From the NCBI GenBank assembly GCA_037043235.1, contig JAWRVZ010000111.1:1-64000 (forward strand): 64,000 nt of DNA. Reading direction: 5' to 3'. Below the pieces are notes generated by a model. The model was not told the DNA's origin. It saw nothing but the letters and a program-made list of their open reading frames with translations, and did no database searches. The position numbers and the translations under genes were made by a program. Source of the DNA: Rhodeus uyekii. Taxonomy: Eukaryota > Chordata > Actinopteri > Cypriniformes > Acheilognathidae. Positions 1 to 10,489 of the stretch are shown here, in pieces. The stretch's first letter is position 1. Every line of letters starts with the position of its first letter.

Positions 1-865
1 CTCTGCGACGTTCTCTCTCCTCCCGGGAAAGCCGAGCTCGACCAACCTGCATGGGTTCATGATCGTGACTGACCGCGCCGGGATGTTGTGTGGAGAGTGT
101 CGTCGGTGACCATGGACCTACTGCTGGAGTGAGACGGAACTTGCTGCGCTCCAATCGAGTGTCCACTCGCAGCGCCAGCTCGATGAGGTCGTTGAGTCGC
201 GGAGGTAGGTCCAGGGCGTAGATCTCACGTTGGACACGGTCAGCCAACCCATGCAGGAACCTGTCCCACTGCGCCTCCTCGTTCCACTTGCAGTCGGCCG
301 CGAGTGTACGAAATTCGATGGAATAATCGGAGACCGACTGGTCTCCCTGCTTGAGGTCTGAAAGTCTCCGAGCTGCCTCGCGGCCGACCGCAGACCGGTC
401 GAAAACTCTCTTCATTTCTTTGGAGAAGGTCTGGAACGAGGAGCAGCATGGGTCTTGATTTTCCCACACCACCGTTCCCCATTTAGCTGCCCGTCCCGAG
501 AGCAGTGTGATGACAAGTGCAACTCTTGCCTGTTCAGTAGCATAGGTCTGTGGTTGGAGTGAAAAAAAAATGGAGCATTTTGTAATGAATGATCTGCAAA
601 AGTCAGGCTCACCGGAGTAATGTTCAGGAGGCGGGAGGTGGGGTTCCGACTGCCCTGCGGGACGGCTGATGATGGGAGGAACGGGGGGTGGGGCTGGCGC
701 AGCGGGAACAGGCAGCTGTTGGAATCTGCTGGTGAGCTTGGACACCTGCGCCGCGAGCGTTTGTACGGCGCGCCCGGCGGCCAGCATTTGTTCCTCCTGC
801 CTGTCCAGGCGCGCCATGTTGTGTGAAACGAATTCCTGCCAGTCGAGCACATTCGCTGAATCCAT
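1..865 (-). CDS. Gypsy-like retrotransposon Gag, 3' part beyond window edge
   Basis: Reading the minus strand from the ATG at 865, the frame stays open for 288 codons up to base 1, so the protein is truncated only by the window edge. The N-terminus (MDSANVLDWQEF) is followed by a short helical stretch with MARLDRQEEQ, then a proline-rich linker, then a retrotransposon-gag/capsid-type region around residues 75-250 with the W-G-T-V-V-W and FLHGLADRVQ type blocks typical of fish Gypsy/Sushi elements. Gag would form the particle that packages the element RNA. The start was chosen because it is the first Met after the LTR at 882-1343 on the same strand and begins this family's usual MD-start. There is no frameshift or stop in the visible part. 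A zinc knuckle, protease and polymerase would lie outside the window, so the completeness of the element cannot be judged. Confidence 0.85.
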   Translation of the reverse strand, partial: MDSANVLDWQEFVSHNMARLDRQEEQMLAAGRAVQTLAAQVSKLTSRFQQLPVPAAPAPPPVPPIISRPAGQSEPHLPPPEHYSGEPDFCRSFITKCSIFFSLQPQTYATEQARVALVITLLSGRAAKWGTVVWENQDPCCSSFQTFSKEMKRVFDRSAVGREAARRLSDLKQGDQSVSDYSIEFRTLAADCKWNEEAQWDRFLHGLADRVQREIYALDLPPRLNDLIELALRVDTRLERSKFRLTPAVGPWSPTTLSTQHPGAVSHDHEPMQVGRARLSREERERRR

Positions 866-881
866 TCTGGTCGAGTCGTTC

Positions 882-1343
882 TGTCAGGAAAACACAACGC
901 CGGATTCAAATGCAAATGTATATTTATTGAATGAGATGAGTGACAGAGAGGTAATGTCCAGATGAAGCAGGCGGCACAGGGACTCAATGGGCAGACGATG
1001 GACGGTGCAGTGCAGAGTAATCCAAGGTGCGTGGCGTGGAGAGTGAAACACGGAACAGCAGGTTGGGACACGAAGACACTCTGACTCTGACGCTGACAAT
1101 GACGCTGGATACAGGAAGACGCAGACACGGGAGTCAGGAACACTGAAGCAGTCGACGTGGAACATGGAGAGACAACGACTCGACAACAAGGGTGTGGTGA
1201 GAGAGCACTAAATAGGCATAGGAGATAAGGATCAGGTGTGTGTGATGATAGCGGTGGCGGTGATCAGTGACCACGCCCCCCACACTCATCCCGCATGCAT
1301 ACACAGGCAGTAATAGGAGACAATGACTCTGCGAACCGTGACA
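882..1343 (-). mobile_element. 5' LTR of the Gypsy-like element
   Basis: On the minus strand the block starts TGTCACGGTTC at 1343 and ends CCTGACA at 882, the terminal pattern of many fish Gypsy LTRs. It lies 16 bases upstream of the gag ATG. A CTATTTAG TATA-like motif near 1209-1217 and an AATAAA poly(A) signal at 928-923 lie in the right order for U3-R-U5. The partner LTR is off the left edge, so the target duplication cannot be tested. Confidence 0.75.
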
Positions 1344-1429
1344 GATGTGTTTTCTCTGTTGTATTATTTTCTTGTTCAATGTGATTTTTCTTTTTCTTCC
1401 GTTTTGTTTTGTAACCACATGGGAGAGAA

Positions 1430-1632
1430 AACGTCTCGGGGTACGTATGTAACCCTGGTTCCCTGAAGGGGAACGAGACGCTGCGTCAAAGCGCAAGGGG
1501 AAATGCCTGACGATAGTCTTCTGAAGTACTACGAAACAAATGCGTGTGAATGCACGTGCGGGTCGGTGACGTCATGAACCAGGTCATAAAAGGGGGCATC
1601 GGAACCCGGAACAACAGCTTGATTGTCTGAAG
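1430..1632 (-). repeat. DIRS right (3') terminal inverted repeat
   Basis: About 150 bases matching the reverse complement of 4191-4345 with few differences, plus an outer extension (1430-1487) that is matched only by the internal complementary region. Confidence 0.8.
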
Positions 1633-1663
1633 TGGGCCCGGAGGCGCAAGGAGCTGAGGCTGA

Positions 1664-1764
1664 GACGCAGCGTCTCGTTCCCCTTCAGGGAACTAGGGTT
1701 ACATACATAATCCGAGACGTTCCCTTTCAGGGGAACTCGAGCTGAGTCAAAGCGCTAGGGGAAC
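1664..1764 (-). repeat. DIRS internal complementary region
   Basis: Bases 1664-1721 are the near-perfect inverse of the right outer end (1430-1487). Bases 1719-1764 are the near-perfect inverse of the left outer end (4319-4364). The two halves overlap at GTT, which should be the circle-junction triplet. Confidence 0.8.
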
Positions 1765-2436
1765 GATATGCCCACGCCACCTCAGTGACGCCGGCCGTAG
1801 GGGTGTCGCAGCTCGCTACGAGCACCCTCGTTCCGAAAGCAGAGAAAGGTCAAGATGATAAACCCTCATGAATGTGTGCGGCGGGGTCCAGCCAGTCGCA
1901 TCACAGACATCAGCCAAGGAAACTCAGAAGGAAGTCTTGGAAGCAGCCACGCCCCGAGTGGAGTGGGCCTGGATGCTCAGAAGAGACAGTCCAACCGACT
2001 CCAGGTGAGTAAATGGTCCGCCGGTGGCGGAGACCGAGGGGAATCACCAAAGTGAGGTCGGACACCTTGGTGTCAGGACCTCCGCTTATTGCCAACTAGC
2101 AGAGGGGGCGGTCACAGGCCTTCGTGAATGCAGAGCTGTGGGAGAGCACATCTTCCGGAGAAGATGCTAAACTCCCAGGGCCGCACCAGCTCTCATCCGT
2201 ATGGAACAAAGAAGAGACGGCTGTTCAGCCGGAACCTCTAACCGAGAGGGGAACATTCCCATGCCCCATACTTCAGGTTTTTTGGAGTGTGCTTCCTTTT
2301 CCATGACCAGAGCCTGCTAGGGGTCTACCACAGTGAGTAGGCCCCTGAGCGTATCCTTGTTTTTCTTTTATGATACTATGCGCAGGACCCCATGAGAGAT
2401 ATCTGGCGGCGTTACGCGGCGAGAACTCATGAAGAG

Positions 2437-2617
2437 AACCAGCACCCCCAAGGCTGGTCTCTGGTCCTTGAAGAGCGTCCACCACAGGGCCCGGATTCTA
2501 GGGCAACGCCTGGGTTCGGAGGGGGAAGGCTCTTGAACCAGCACCCCCAAGGCTGGTCTCTCCTTGAAGAGCGTCCACCACAGGGCCCAAGGGCAACGCC
2601 TGGGTTGAAGGCTCTTG
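2437..2617. repeat. Tandem duplication inside the DIRS element
   Basis: Two adjacent copies (2437-2535 and 2536-2617) share the AACCAGCACCCCCAAGG start, the GAGCGTCCACCACAGGGCCC middle and the GGCTCTTG end. They differ by short internal deletions. Confidence 0.8.
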
Positions 2618-3380
2618 AACCCTCCTCGGAGGGGGCAACTCCACTGCGCCATTCTGGACGGGAACTGGGAAAGATCGCCTCTGTGAGGTCTGGCGCTCTT
2701 AGCACCAGCACCTCAAGCTCTAAGCCCCTTTAAGCAAAGAGAATGCTCCTCAGATGCGTCCTGGCGAGCAGGCTGAGCTCAAGAATGTAGCCCCTACCCC
2801 CCAAAAAAATATAGATGAGCAACAACACTCTTGTTTGCGGCCCTAAGAGAGGAGCTCTGAGGCTGTGGCTGGCACACAGCCTCAAAATGAGGGCGGTAGC
2901 TTCCTGGACAACGCCTGCTGCGACAGCCTCCAAAAACTTCTCCACGACAGATCCCCAGACCTAGCCGCCGAAAAAGCCCCAGAGGTGACAGAGGGGCGCC
3001 CAGGAGGACATACTTATGTCTCCAGTTTAATGGCTTAGGAAGCCAAAGAGCTTCTCTGAAACCGCCAGAGCCACTTAGTTTGAGCAGCCAGAGGCCGTCT
3101 CACTAGCGGCCCGGAGAGAGAGCTCCGCCCTCGTGGAGGTCCCCGAGCAGTTCCGCAGAAACCACTCTGTTTGAGCAGCCACGAGAAAAAATGACCCGCT
3201 TTTATTTATTTTTTATTTTATTCAATTTTTTGTGGGCAGCGCCAGGGGATTTTGCTGACGCTGGGATGGGATTGTAGAGGAAAATTAATCCAAGTATTTA
3301 TCGGATTAATTCCCTAGTCTCAGCAGCCATAATAATAATATTGGCTGTTGGACAGCACAATTCACAACCTCGAAATTCTC

Positions 3381-3887
3381 CTCATAGACTAGAGAGGGAG
3401 ATGGCTAAACTTCCTCTCAAGCCTTGACACTAGCACGTCCAACCCCTCAGAGCTGGACCATTGCAGCGTCAGTCTGCCTGTTGGACGTAAACGCTCCATA
3501 CAGCATGCTTTATAAACAGAGACCGGATCCGCGAGGAAAAGCTGAGGTAGGGCGGAGCCCATCTCAACCCCCGCTGACGGATCTGACGTGGATCCCCAGG
3601 TACCAATCGCCACTGAGCTGCAGCAGGACCGCGCTGAAGAAACGTGAGCGGCTCGTAAAAGACCGCGAGGCAGAGCGCGCTCTGATGCGAGAGCTGCAGC
3701 AGGGGAGCGTGAGCGGCTCGTAAAAGTGAACGCAAGTGACGCGCTGCTTGCGATGCTGATAGCCAGCGCTCTTGAGCGCTGACTGAGCGCGCTCAACTCC
3801 CGAACAAGCCTCATAGACTAGAGAGGGAGATGGCTAAACTTCCTCTCCAGCCTTGACACTAGCACATCCAAGTCCTCAGAGCTGGAG
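3381..3887. repeat. Pair of about 77-base direct repeats in the DIRS leader
   Basis: The blocks at 3381-3457 and 3810-3887 are almost the same. Diverged versions occur at about 25545-25620 and 31778-31860, which links those two regions to the same DIRS family and gives their orientation. Confidence 0.75.
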
Positions 3888-4190
3888 CGTTACAGCGTCA
3901 ATCTGCCTCTGCCTGATTGGAGCTGCAGCAGGACCAGATCCCTGAGGAAAACGCGTTACTGAGCGGCTTAGCAAAGCTCACAGCCAGCGCACTCGAGCGC
4001 TGACAGAGCAGATTGTGTGTATCACTATCCGTGACAATCATTGCGGGCAGCTCTTTTTTTTCTCTCTCTTTTTTTTTTTTTTAGAAAACACCGCTTGTTC
4101 GCCAAATATAAGAAGGAAGTCCCTTTTCTTTTAAACTAGACTAGGGAGATATGTGCACACCAGCAACACAACACAAGCGACACAGCACGC

Positions 4191-4364
4191 TGAAGACAAT
4201 CAAGCTGTTTTTCCGGGTTCCAGTGCCCCCTTTTATGACCTGGTTCATGACGTCACCGACCCGCACGTACATTCACACGCATTTGTTTCATAGTACTTCA
4301 GAAGACTATCGTCAGGCATTTCCCCTAGCGCTTTGACGCAGCTCAAGTTCCCATGAAAGGGAAC
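4191..4364 (-). repeat. DIRS left (5') terminal inverted repeat
   Basis: Inverse copy of 1480-1632. Its outermost 46 bases are matched by the internal complementary region instead of the right repeat. Confidence 0.8.
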
Positions 4365-5322
4365 AAGGGTGATTCACTCTCACAGATGCTGCTTATTTTT
4401 GTGTTATATCAGGAATAATAGATCCAGAGAATCTGCTGACTGCTGCACTGTGAGTAAATGACCAACAACTCCAAAGCGATAGTCATAAAGTATTTTATGA
4501 CTGGTGTTGCTGGTTGAACGATTGGCGTCGTGTGCCACCGGTTGCATATGGTCAAATTGAAATTATGTAACAATTAGTGCGCAAGGAGGCCCAAAACTAT
4601 AGTACTGCATTTGTTAAACGTTAATGCAATTTAAACCCACAATAGTCACAAATGTATGGTTATAGCACAAAATTAAAGTTACGTTTTGACAGTTCAGACT
4701 AGGATATAGCATAAAAAACGCTAATTGGAAACGCCAAGATGCGCATAAAATCTAAAAATACACATAAAAACATATGCACTTTTTTTTATTTTATTTTTTT
4801 ATGTCTGATAAGACATGCACATAACTTATGATGGAAACACATTTATTAAATAAAGTCCTCCAACTTAGCCAAAGTCTATTGGTATAATACTCTCCCGGAA
4901 GAATCTTGCATGCTTACATTCTCAAACACGATGCATTCGAACCCAAGATGACATGACAAGTGTTTATTGTGTTATAGGAAAAAAGAGCACAGTGACTTTC
5001 CTGATTACAGCAACTTCCATTTTTATTTCAGATAATTTGCGGCAATTTCCCAGGAAGTAACTATTAAGCTCAAATATTTAAGCGATATTATGTATTATGA
5101 TTTTGCGCATATGTACAATTTTGAATGGAAACTTAGCTACTGCAGCCCCCTTGTAAAATCTGATGTATCATTTTACTCCACCCCCGCCCCCCATTCACAA
5201 TGAAAGTGAAACAAATGAGGAGTGAAGGTAAAAATTCACAGAATCAGAAAAACAATAAGCCCATAAATCTCACAATTGTAAATTTGTATTATATTTGTAA
5301 ATTATTTGTGGCTTTATATCTC
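4365..5322. other. Unannotated AT-rich spacer
   Basis: No coding frame with recognisable motifs and no repeat with definable ends was seen here. Confidence 0.5.
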
Positions 5323-5327
5323 AGTAT

Positions 5328-5735
5328 TGTCACGGAATACTTAAGGGAGGACTCAGGGATGCAGGGAAAGGATTTATTTATAACAAACATAAATCAAAAC
5401 TCACAAAAGAAAAGAACCCACGAGGGGGAAAACATAACAAACCATGGAACAGAGCATATAAACGAAAAAAACCGGATGGAACGGGGAGAATCAGGAACAG
5501 GGAAACAGTACACAGGATCAGACATGAAATGGACACGACCCAGGACAGCAAACACAGCAGGATTAAATAGGGACACATGAGGGAAGGTAACGAGCTGAGA
5601 ACAGCTGACAACACTCAAGGGAATTGAGGTAACAAGATGGGCGGGGTTTACAATCACAAGACACAAACACGGGAGGAAGAGCAGTGCCACGGTTCTGTAA
5701 CTAGAAACGGAACTGAACCTGAGAGAACCGTGACA
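5328..5735 (-). mobile_element. Solo LTR with 5-bp target duplication
   Basis: A 408-base block with TGTCACGG...CCGTGACA ends, flanked on both sides by AGTAT (5323-5327 and 5736-5740). The inverse poly(A) signal near its left end places transcription on the minus strand. It belongs to the same family as the LTRs at 9387-9720 and 37498-37897. No internal region is present, so it arose by LTR-LTR recombination. Confidence 0.9.
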
Positions 5736-5740
5736 AGTAT

Positions 5741-8639
5741 TACTTGATATCTTAGATATATGATATTCTTTTTTCCCCCTTTTTTTATTTTAACTGTGGG
5801 GCAGAAATGGGCTTCCATTAAAAGACTGCATGTGATATAGAACAGCCGAGAAATTGACAATTGATAATCCAAAGACACATACTGTTGAAATTAAAATATA
5901 GTCTACATTTAATCACAAATAAATTAATATATTGGATATTGCTGCTGTCAAAGTGAAAATGTTCCATCTCACCACATCTTTCAGTCTATCATATGAAAGT
6001 AGATTTACAGACAGTGCTAATCTGTTTCAGACCACCCTTTCACAGTAATGAACTAAGCTTTCCCAGGATTACAACCATTGTTTCATACAAACACCTGATG
6101 TCTCATCATCTAAAACACCTAACACCATGATTTATATAAACACAGTCTGTCCTTGTTTACAACTGTTAACATTTGCGTTTTGACTAGGCCGTACATAAAT
6201 AACAGTAATGAAGCTTGTCGGTCTGTGACCAAATGGAAATAGGTGATCCAGGATCAGCTGCAATGGCCTGTGGTTCTTGAGCAGCGAGTAAGTAAACATT
6301 ACAATCATTCTGAATCCAAATTTTTTCTTTCGACATTTGAACAAATGACGATACATTGGAAAAAAATTCACGTCATATAGCAAGCTTTGGTGTACACAGA
6401 CAAGTCTTTCTTTCTCTGGCTGAAATTCTTAACCGTACATAACCTCACCCGCCCTCCACCCCCTTACACCCACACGCTCCACAGCAAGAGAGATAGAAAC
6501 CAAAAACATGTAAATGAAAGCTAAAGGAGAGATCGGCCTCCGGACTAACGTCAGCACTGACATTCTGTGTAGCTTTTCTAAAGTTAAGGGAACGTGCCGT
6601 ATAGATATCCTTATCCCGCTGTGGCTCTCTGGGTCGCCACATTCCAACCCTGCCACCCGGCCAACGTCAAGAGCCTGCATCTGCCATCACCAGGGTCAGG
6701 AAAGGTTTTACACTCATACGCATACACACGATGATGAGGAAATAGTGAGGCCAAAAAAAATTGTGAAGGTCATTAGAGATACAAAGAGTGAGAGAAACAT
6801 TGGCAGTAAAGGGGCCATCTTTAACAAGTTAAAACTATTTATAACACATTTAGACCAATCCTGACAAAGTGCTTCATAAAAGTATACTGTATATAAAATT
6901 ATAACTGAAACATTCTCACTATTGTGAATTGTGACTTTACATCTTACAATTGTAACTCACAGTCACAATTGCCATTTCACATTCCTCATAATTGTGCCAT
7001 TTTATCTCACATTTGTGACTTAATTTCTCGATTGTGAATATTTCTCCTCATTGTAGAAACTTGGACAGTTGCAATTGAACTTTCCTCATAATTGTGCCAT
7101 TTTATTCTCACAATTGTGACTTTGCTTCTCATGATTCTCACTATTTCACTAATTGTAGTCACAATTGCACAATTGCTAGTTTATCAATTTAACATTCTTC
7201 ATAATTTTGCTGTTTTATCTCACAACTGTGCCATTCTCTCACAACTGTTTCATTTTGTCTTCCTTTGAGGTAGGAAGGGGCTTCCATAGCTATACCAGCT
7301 TAATCTGCAGAGTCAACTGATTTTCCTGAAAAGTGTAAACACTTTTATTTGATAATCTTGGCCAACATTAGCTCAACTCTTAACTATTGGATGACCAATG
7401 ATAGATGGGGAAGTGTTCAATCCATAAGTGTTACAAGTGGCTCAGAAATTACACAATTTATCAGGAATTGACCTTGAAAGATTAGAAGATAAACAACCTT
7501 GTGAATAAAACTGACAAACAAACTACAATACAGTCACAAGTCACCAGTGACAACAACAAAACGGCACTGCGGCCATATCCAGAATAGAAGAGGCAACAAA
7601 TGGGGTCAGATAAAAGCTCCCATAAGCTGCAGAGACACATTCAGATGGACAAACAGTGATAACTAGGTAAATATGTGATCATATGTGAGGCTTAAGGTCT
7701 GCGGCAATAACTAAATGTGATAAGTGAAATCCAAAAGTGATGGAATGAGCAAGCAAGGGTGAAAGCAGGCTTTACGGGATTTCTGTCTCTCTGTCTCCAA
7801 CTGACACACTGGAGATACAGCATTAATGCTCCTAGCACCATCTGGCCCCTGTGAAAAGAACGCCACGTTTCTCCGGGGATTTCAAACTTATCTGCCCTGG
7901 GATTATGGGGTGCCATCTTTGATATTCAGAGCTGCTTTCTAAAAATGACTGTGCCTGTTATGTTATGTGTGACTGTGTGGGTGGAGAGGTAGAAGGAAAA
8001 TGAGAGATCAGGGAAGACGTGAATATTTAATGTTTTGAGGTAAAAAATAAAAATAAAAAAGAGAGCTGGTGTGCCGATCGGTCCAAAACAGCACAAAACT
8101 ATTCATATATTCACAAATCACAGTACTAAATAAATTCAGAAACCGAGTAATTATGGAACGATCGTACAAACAGTTGATCTTGTAGTACAAACAAACCATA
8201 AAGCAAAAGATGTGCAGTAATGCTGTTCCTTATTTATTTACATTTAAAAATTATTTAAAAGGGCAATGGATTTTTTGGACACAGTATTACGCAGGGTTCC
8301 AGAATGATTTTTTTTTAATGCAATATACACACTTCTTTTATTTTTATTATTTGTTCCTTATTTATTTACATTTACAGTAAATACAAAATGCTACTTTAAC
8401 AAATTATTTAATGTTAATTTTTTATTATTTATATATTTTTCTTTTACTAAGAAAATATACCATATTACCATGAAACAGCATGCTCTGGTTTTGAATATCG
8501 ATGTACCATTGTGCACATTCAACACAAATATACCAGATCCGTTGAACAACCTACTCTAGTCATATCTAGACCCTGTAATCCCACAAAAAATCTACTAAGA
8601 AAATAAACCGAATTAAAACATTTTATGATCTCTCCTCAC
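5741..8639. other. Intergenic stretch, mostly unrecognised
   Basis: No gene was recognised. The main structure is the degenerate CACAATTGTGAC-type repeat at 6900-7260, listed separately. Confidence 0.5.
6900..7260. repeat. Degenerate palindromic short-unit repeat
   Basis: Blocks such as TCACAATTGTGACTTT and CTCATAATTGTGCCATTT recur irregularly about ten times. The CACAATTGTG core is self-complementary, so the region could fold into many short hairpins. It resembles the decayed palindromic repeats common in fish intergenic DNA. Confidence 0.6.
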
Positions 8640-8900
8640 AGCCTGGTTTCACAGACAGGGCTTAGATTAAGCCAGGATTAGGCCGCAATTAGAACATTTT
8701 AGTAGCTTTTGTAAACGTGCCTTAGAAAATAATATTTCTGGTGTACATCTTGAGACAAAACAATGGCACTTACATATTTTATGATGTGTCTTAATTATAA
8801 GATATGTCAAGTATATTTATATAGTAAGTATACTAGTAAATGTACCAGAATACTTGTAAGTGTCCTGTTTCAATCCTAATTGGGCCTAAATTGTCCCACT
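8640..8900. mobile_element. Truncated DNA-transposon MITE (TTTCACAGACAGGGCTTA type)
   Basis: The left terminus GGTTTCACAGACAGGGCTTA and the interior (gtgccttag, catcttgagacaaaacaatg) match a common fish MITE pattern. No matching right terminus is visible. It is distantly like the short elements at 49643-49861 and 50524-50749. Confidence 0.5.
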
Positions 8901-8951
8901 TTTTAATCTAGTCTCTAAAGGTTTATTTTACAGTATACTGTTATGCATCAG

Positions 8952-9386
8952 GCATGTCTCTGTCTACTTTCTAGTTCCTCCTGTGATCCCCAGTGTTTTT
9001 CCACTCACCTGTTTCGTTATCAAGCACCTCATTAGTCTTGTCAGCTGTGTCTTGTGTATATAAACCCTATGTTTTCCATCAGGCCTTGTCTGATCATGTC
9101 CATAGTACATTGTGTTTCTCCTTTGTCTCATCCTCCTTGTATCCTTGCTAAAGTTTTGCACAAGAAGTGCCGTTTTGTTTATATTTAAAGTGTTTTTGCT
9201 TAAATTTCATTTAATTTTCTTGCCTCCTTGTCTTTCTCATCCTAGGACACAGGAGGAAGGGTAATCCTTGCTAAAGTTTTGCACAAGAAGTGCCGTTTTG
9301 TTTATATTTAAAGTGTTTTTGCTTAAATTTCATTATTAAAGTAATTTTCTTGCCTCCTTGTCTTTCTCATCCTTCCACACAACCAT
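8952..9386 (+). mobile_element. Older LTR with internal duplication, interrupted near its 3' end
   Basis: Plus-strand LTR-like block with a TATATAAA box at about 9055-9063 and a CACAAGAAGTGCCGTTTTG block shared with the LTR remnant at 14.2 kb. Its last bases, CCATGACA, are split: CCAT lies before and ACCATGACA after the younger LTR at 9387-9720. A unit of about 100 bases is duplicated (9143-9242 and 9266-9372), with a 23-base filler between the copies. Confidence 0.6.
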
Positions 9387-9720
9387 TGTCACGGAACAGG
9401 TAGGGAGGACTCAGGTATGCAGGGATTAAATAGGACACAGGAGGAAGGGTAATGAGCCGAGAACAGCTGAGAACACTCAAGGGAAACAAGGTAAAAAGGT
9501 GGTACACACTAACAAGACACGAACACACAGCGAATGCATGGGTTGACGAGAGAATGTTCAGTTAGTAAACAATCAACTGCGCGCAACACGAACAACATGA
9601 AGGCTTGTGAAAACAGAGCGCGGACTTCAAGTCACGCGCTCTCACATAGACACAACAAGGGGGCAGTATCAGAGCTCTGTCAACCCAAACACTAGAAACC
9701 GAAGTGACAGAACCCTGACA
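9387..9720 (-). mobile_element. Solo LTR nested in an older LTR
   Basis: TGTCACGG...CCCTGACA ends flanked by ACCAT at 9382-9386 and 9721-9725. Compared with the 5328-5735 copy it lacks about 180 internal bases after the GATGCAGG-like block, apparently an internal deletion. Confidence 0.9.
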
Positions 9721-9780
9721 ACCATGACATATACTTTAAGTGAAACAACTACATTTTTAGTTTGCATTGCAACTATACTT

Positions 9781-10010
9781 TACACTTTGAAGTCTACTCG
9801 CAAAACTACTACTGCAAGTATACTTCTCTCTTTAAATGAAACTATAAGTGAACGTATATTGATAGTTTACTAGATTGGAGTACTTTACTAGTTTACTAGT
9901 CAAATACTTGTAGCACACTTTTAGTGTATTAAAGTACACTTTGAAGTCTACTCGCAAAACTACTAGTTTAATAGTTTTATACTGCAAGTATACTTCTCTC
10001 TTTAAATGAA
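9781..10010. repeat. Imperfect direct repeat pair
   Basis: The block starting TACACTTTGAAGTCTACTCG occurs at 9781-9840 and again at 9935-10010. The second copy carries about 16 extra bases in the middle. Confidence 0.75.
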
Positions 10011-10013
10011 AAT

Positions 10014-10377
10014 TGTCACAGTCTCGTTGTGTATACACTCATATCCGGGTCCTGTCTGTGTCAACCTGTTAATCAATTATCTCGTCTAGTCCTGACAGGT
10101 GTTCCTAATATGTGTTCTTGTTAGATATCCTCCTGTTTCCCCATGTGATTGTTGGTTGTTGAAACTGTTTGAGAGTTTTGGGTCACGTGGTGATGTCTCC
10201 GTGTTCCAAGTTTGTCCACTTGTTCCAAGTGCCATTTTGAGTTTATTCTGAAGTCCTTGTTCCTGAGTTTATCATTAAACCTTGTTCAGTTTGTAAACAT
10301 GTAAACCTACATCAGTTTGCTGATGTAACGTTGCTCATCGTCTGTCTTCGCATCGCACCGCACCCATCACCGTTACA
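10014..10377 (+). mobile_element. Probable solo LTR of a second family
   Basis: The block has TGTCACAG...CCGTTACA ends and about 364 bases. An ATTAAA poly(A)-like signal lies near 10273. The flanks (AAAAT and AATAT) resemble a decayed 5-bp target duplication but are not the same. Confidence 0.55.
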
Positions 10378-10489
10378 AATATGACATACCTATTTCAATA
10401 TTTTATATATACATTTTTCAGTTTAAGTATACTACCATGCTCCTATTTTGGTATTTATTTTTTATGCTTCAAATATACCTTTAACTATA

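Larger units (their letters stand above)
1430..4364 (-). mobile_element. DIRS-type tyrosine-recombinase retrotransposon, internally deleted
   Basis: The element has inverted terminal repeats (about 1480-1632 and 4191-4345) and an internal complementary region at 1664-1764. The two halves of that region are reverse complements of the extreme ends of the right and left repeats. This three-part layout is diagnostic of DIRS elements, which replicate through a circle joined at the ends. Orientation is minus, judged from the position of the complementary region (next to the 3' repeat) and from the copy at 30.5-32.8 kb, which retains reverse transcriptase. Here no reverse transcriptase, RNase H or tyrosine recombinase is visible; about 2.4 kb of degenerate leader/gag-like sequence remains. 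Both outer ends finish in GTT/AAC and no target duplication is seen, as expected for DIRS. Confidence 0.8.

Noticed and set aside
412..1143. 243-codon minus-strand frame overlapping gag
   Set aside because: It is out of frame with the gag reading that matches the capsid pattern and runs through the LTR; a shadow.
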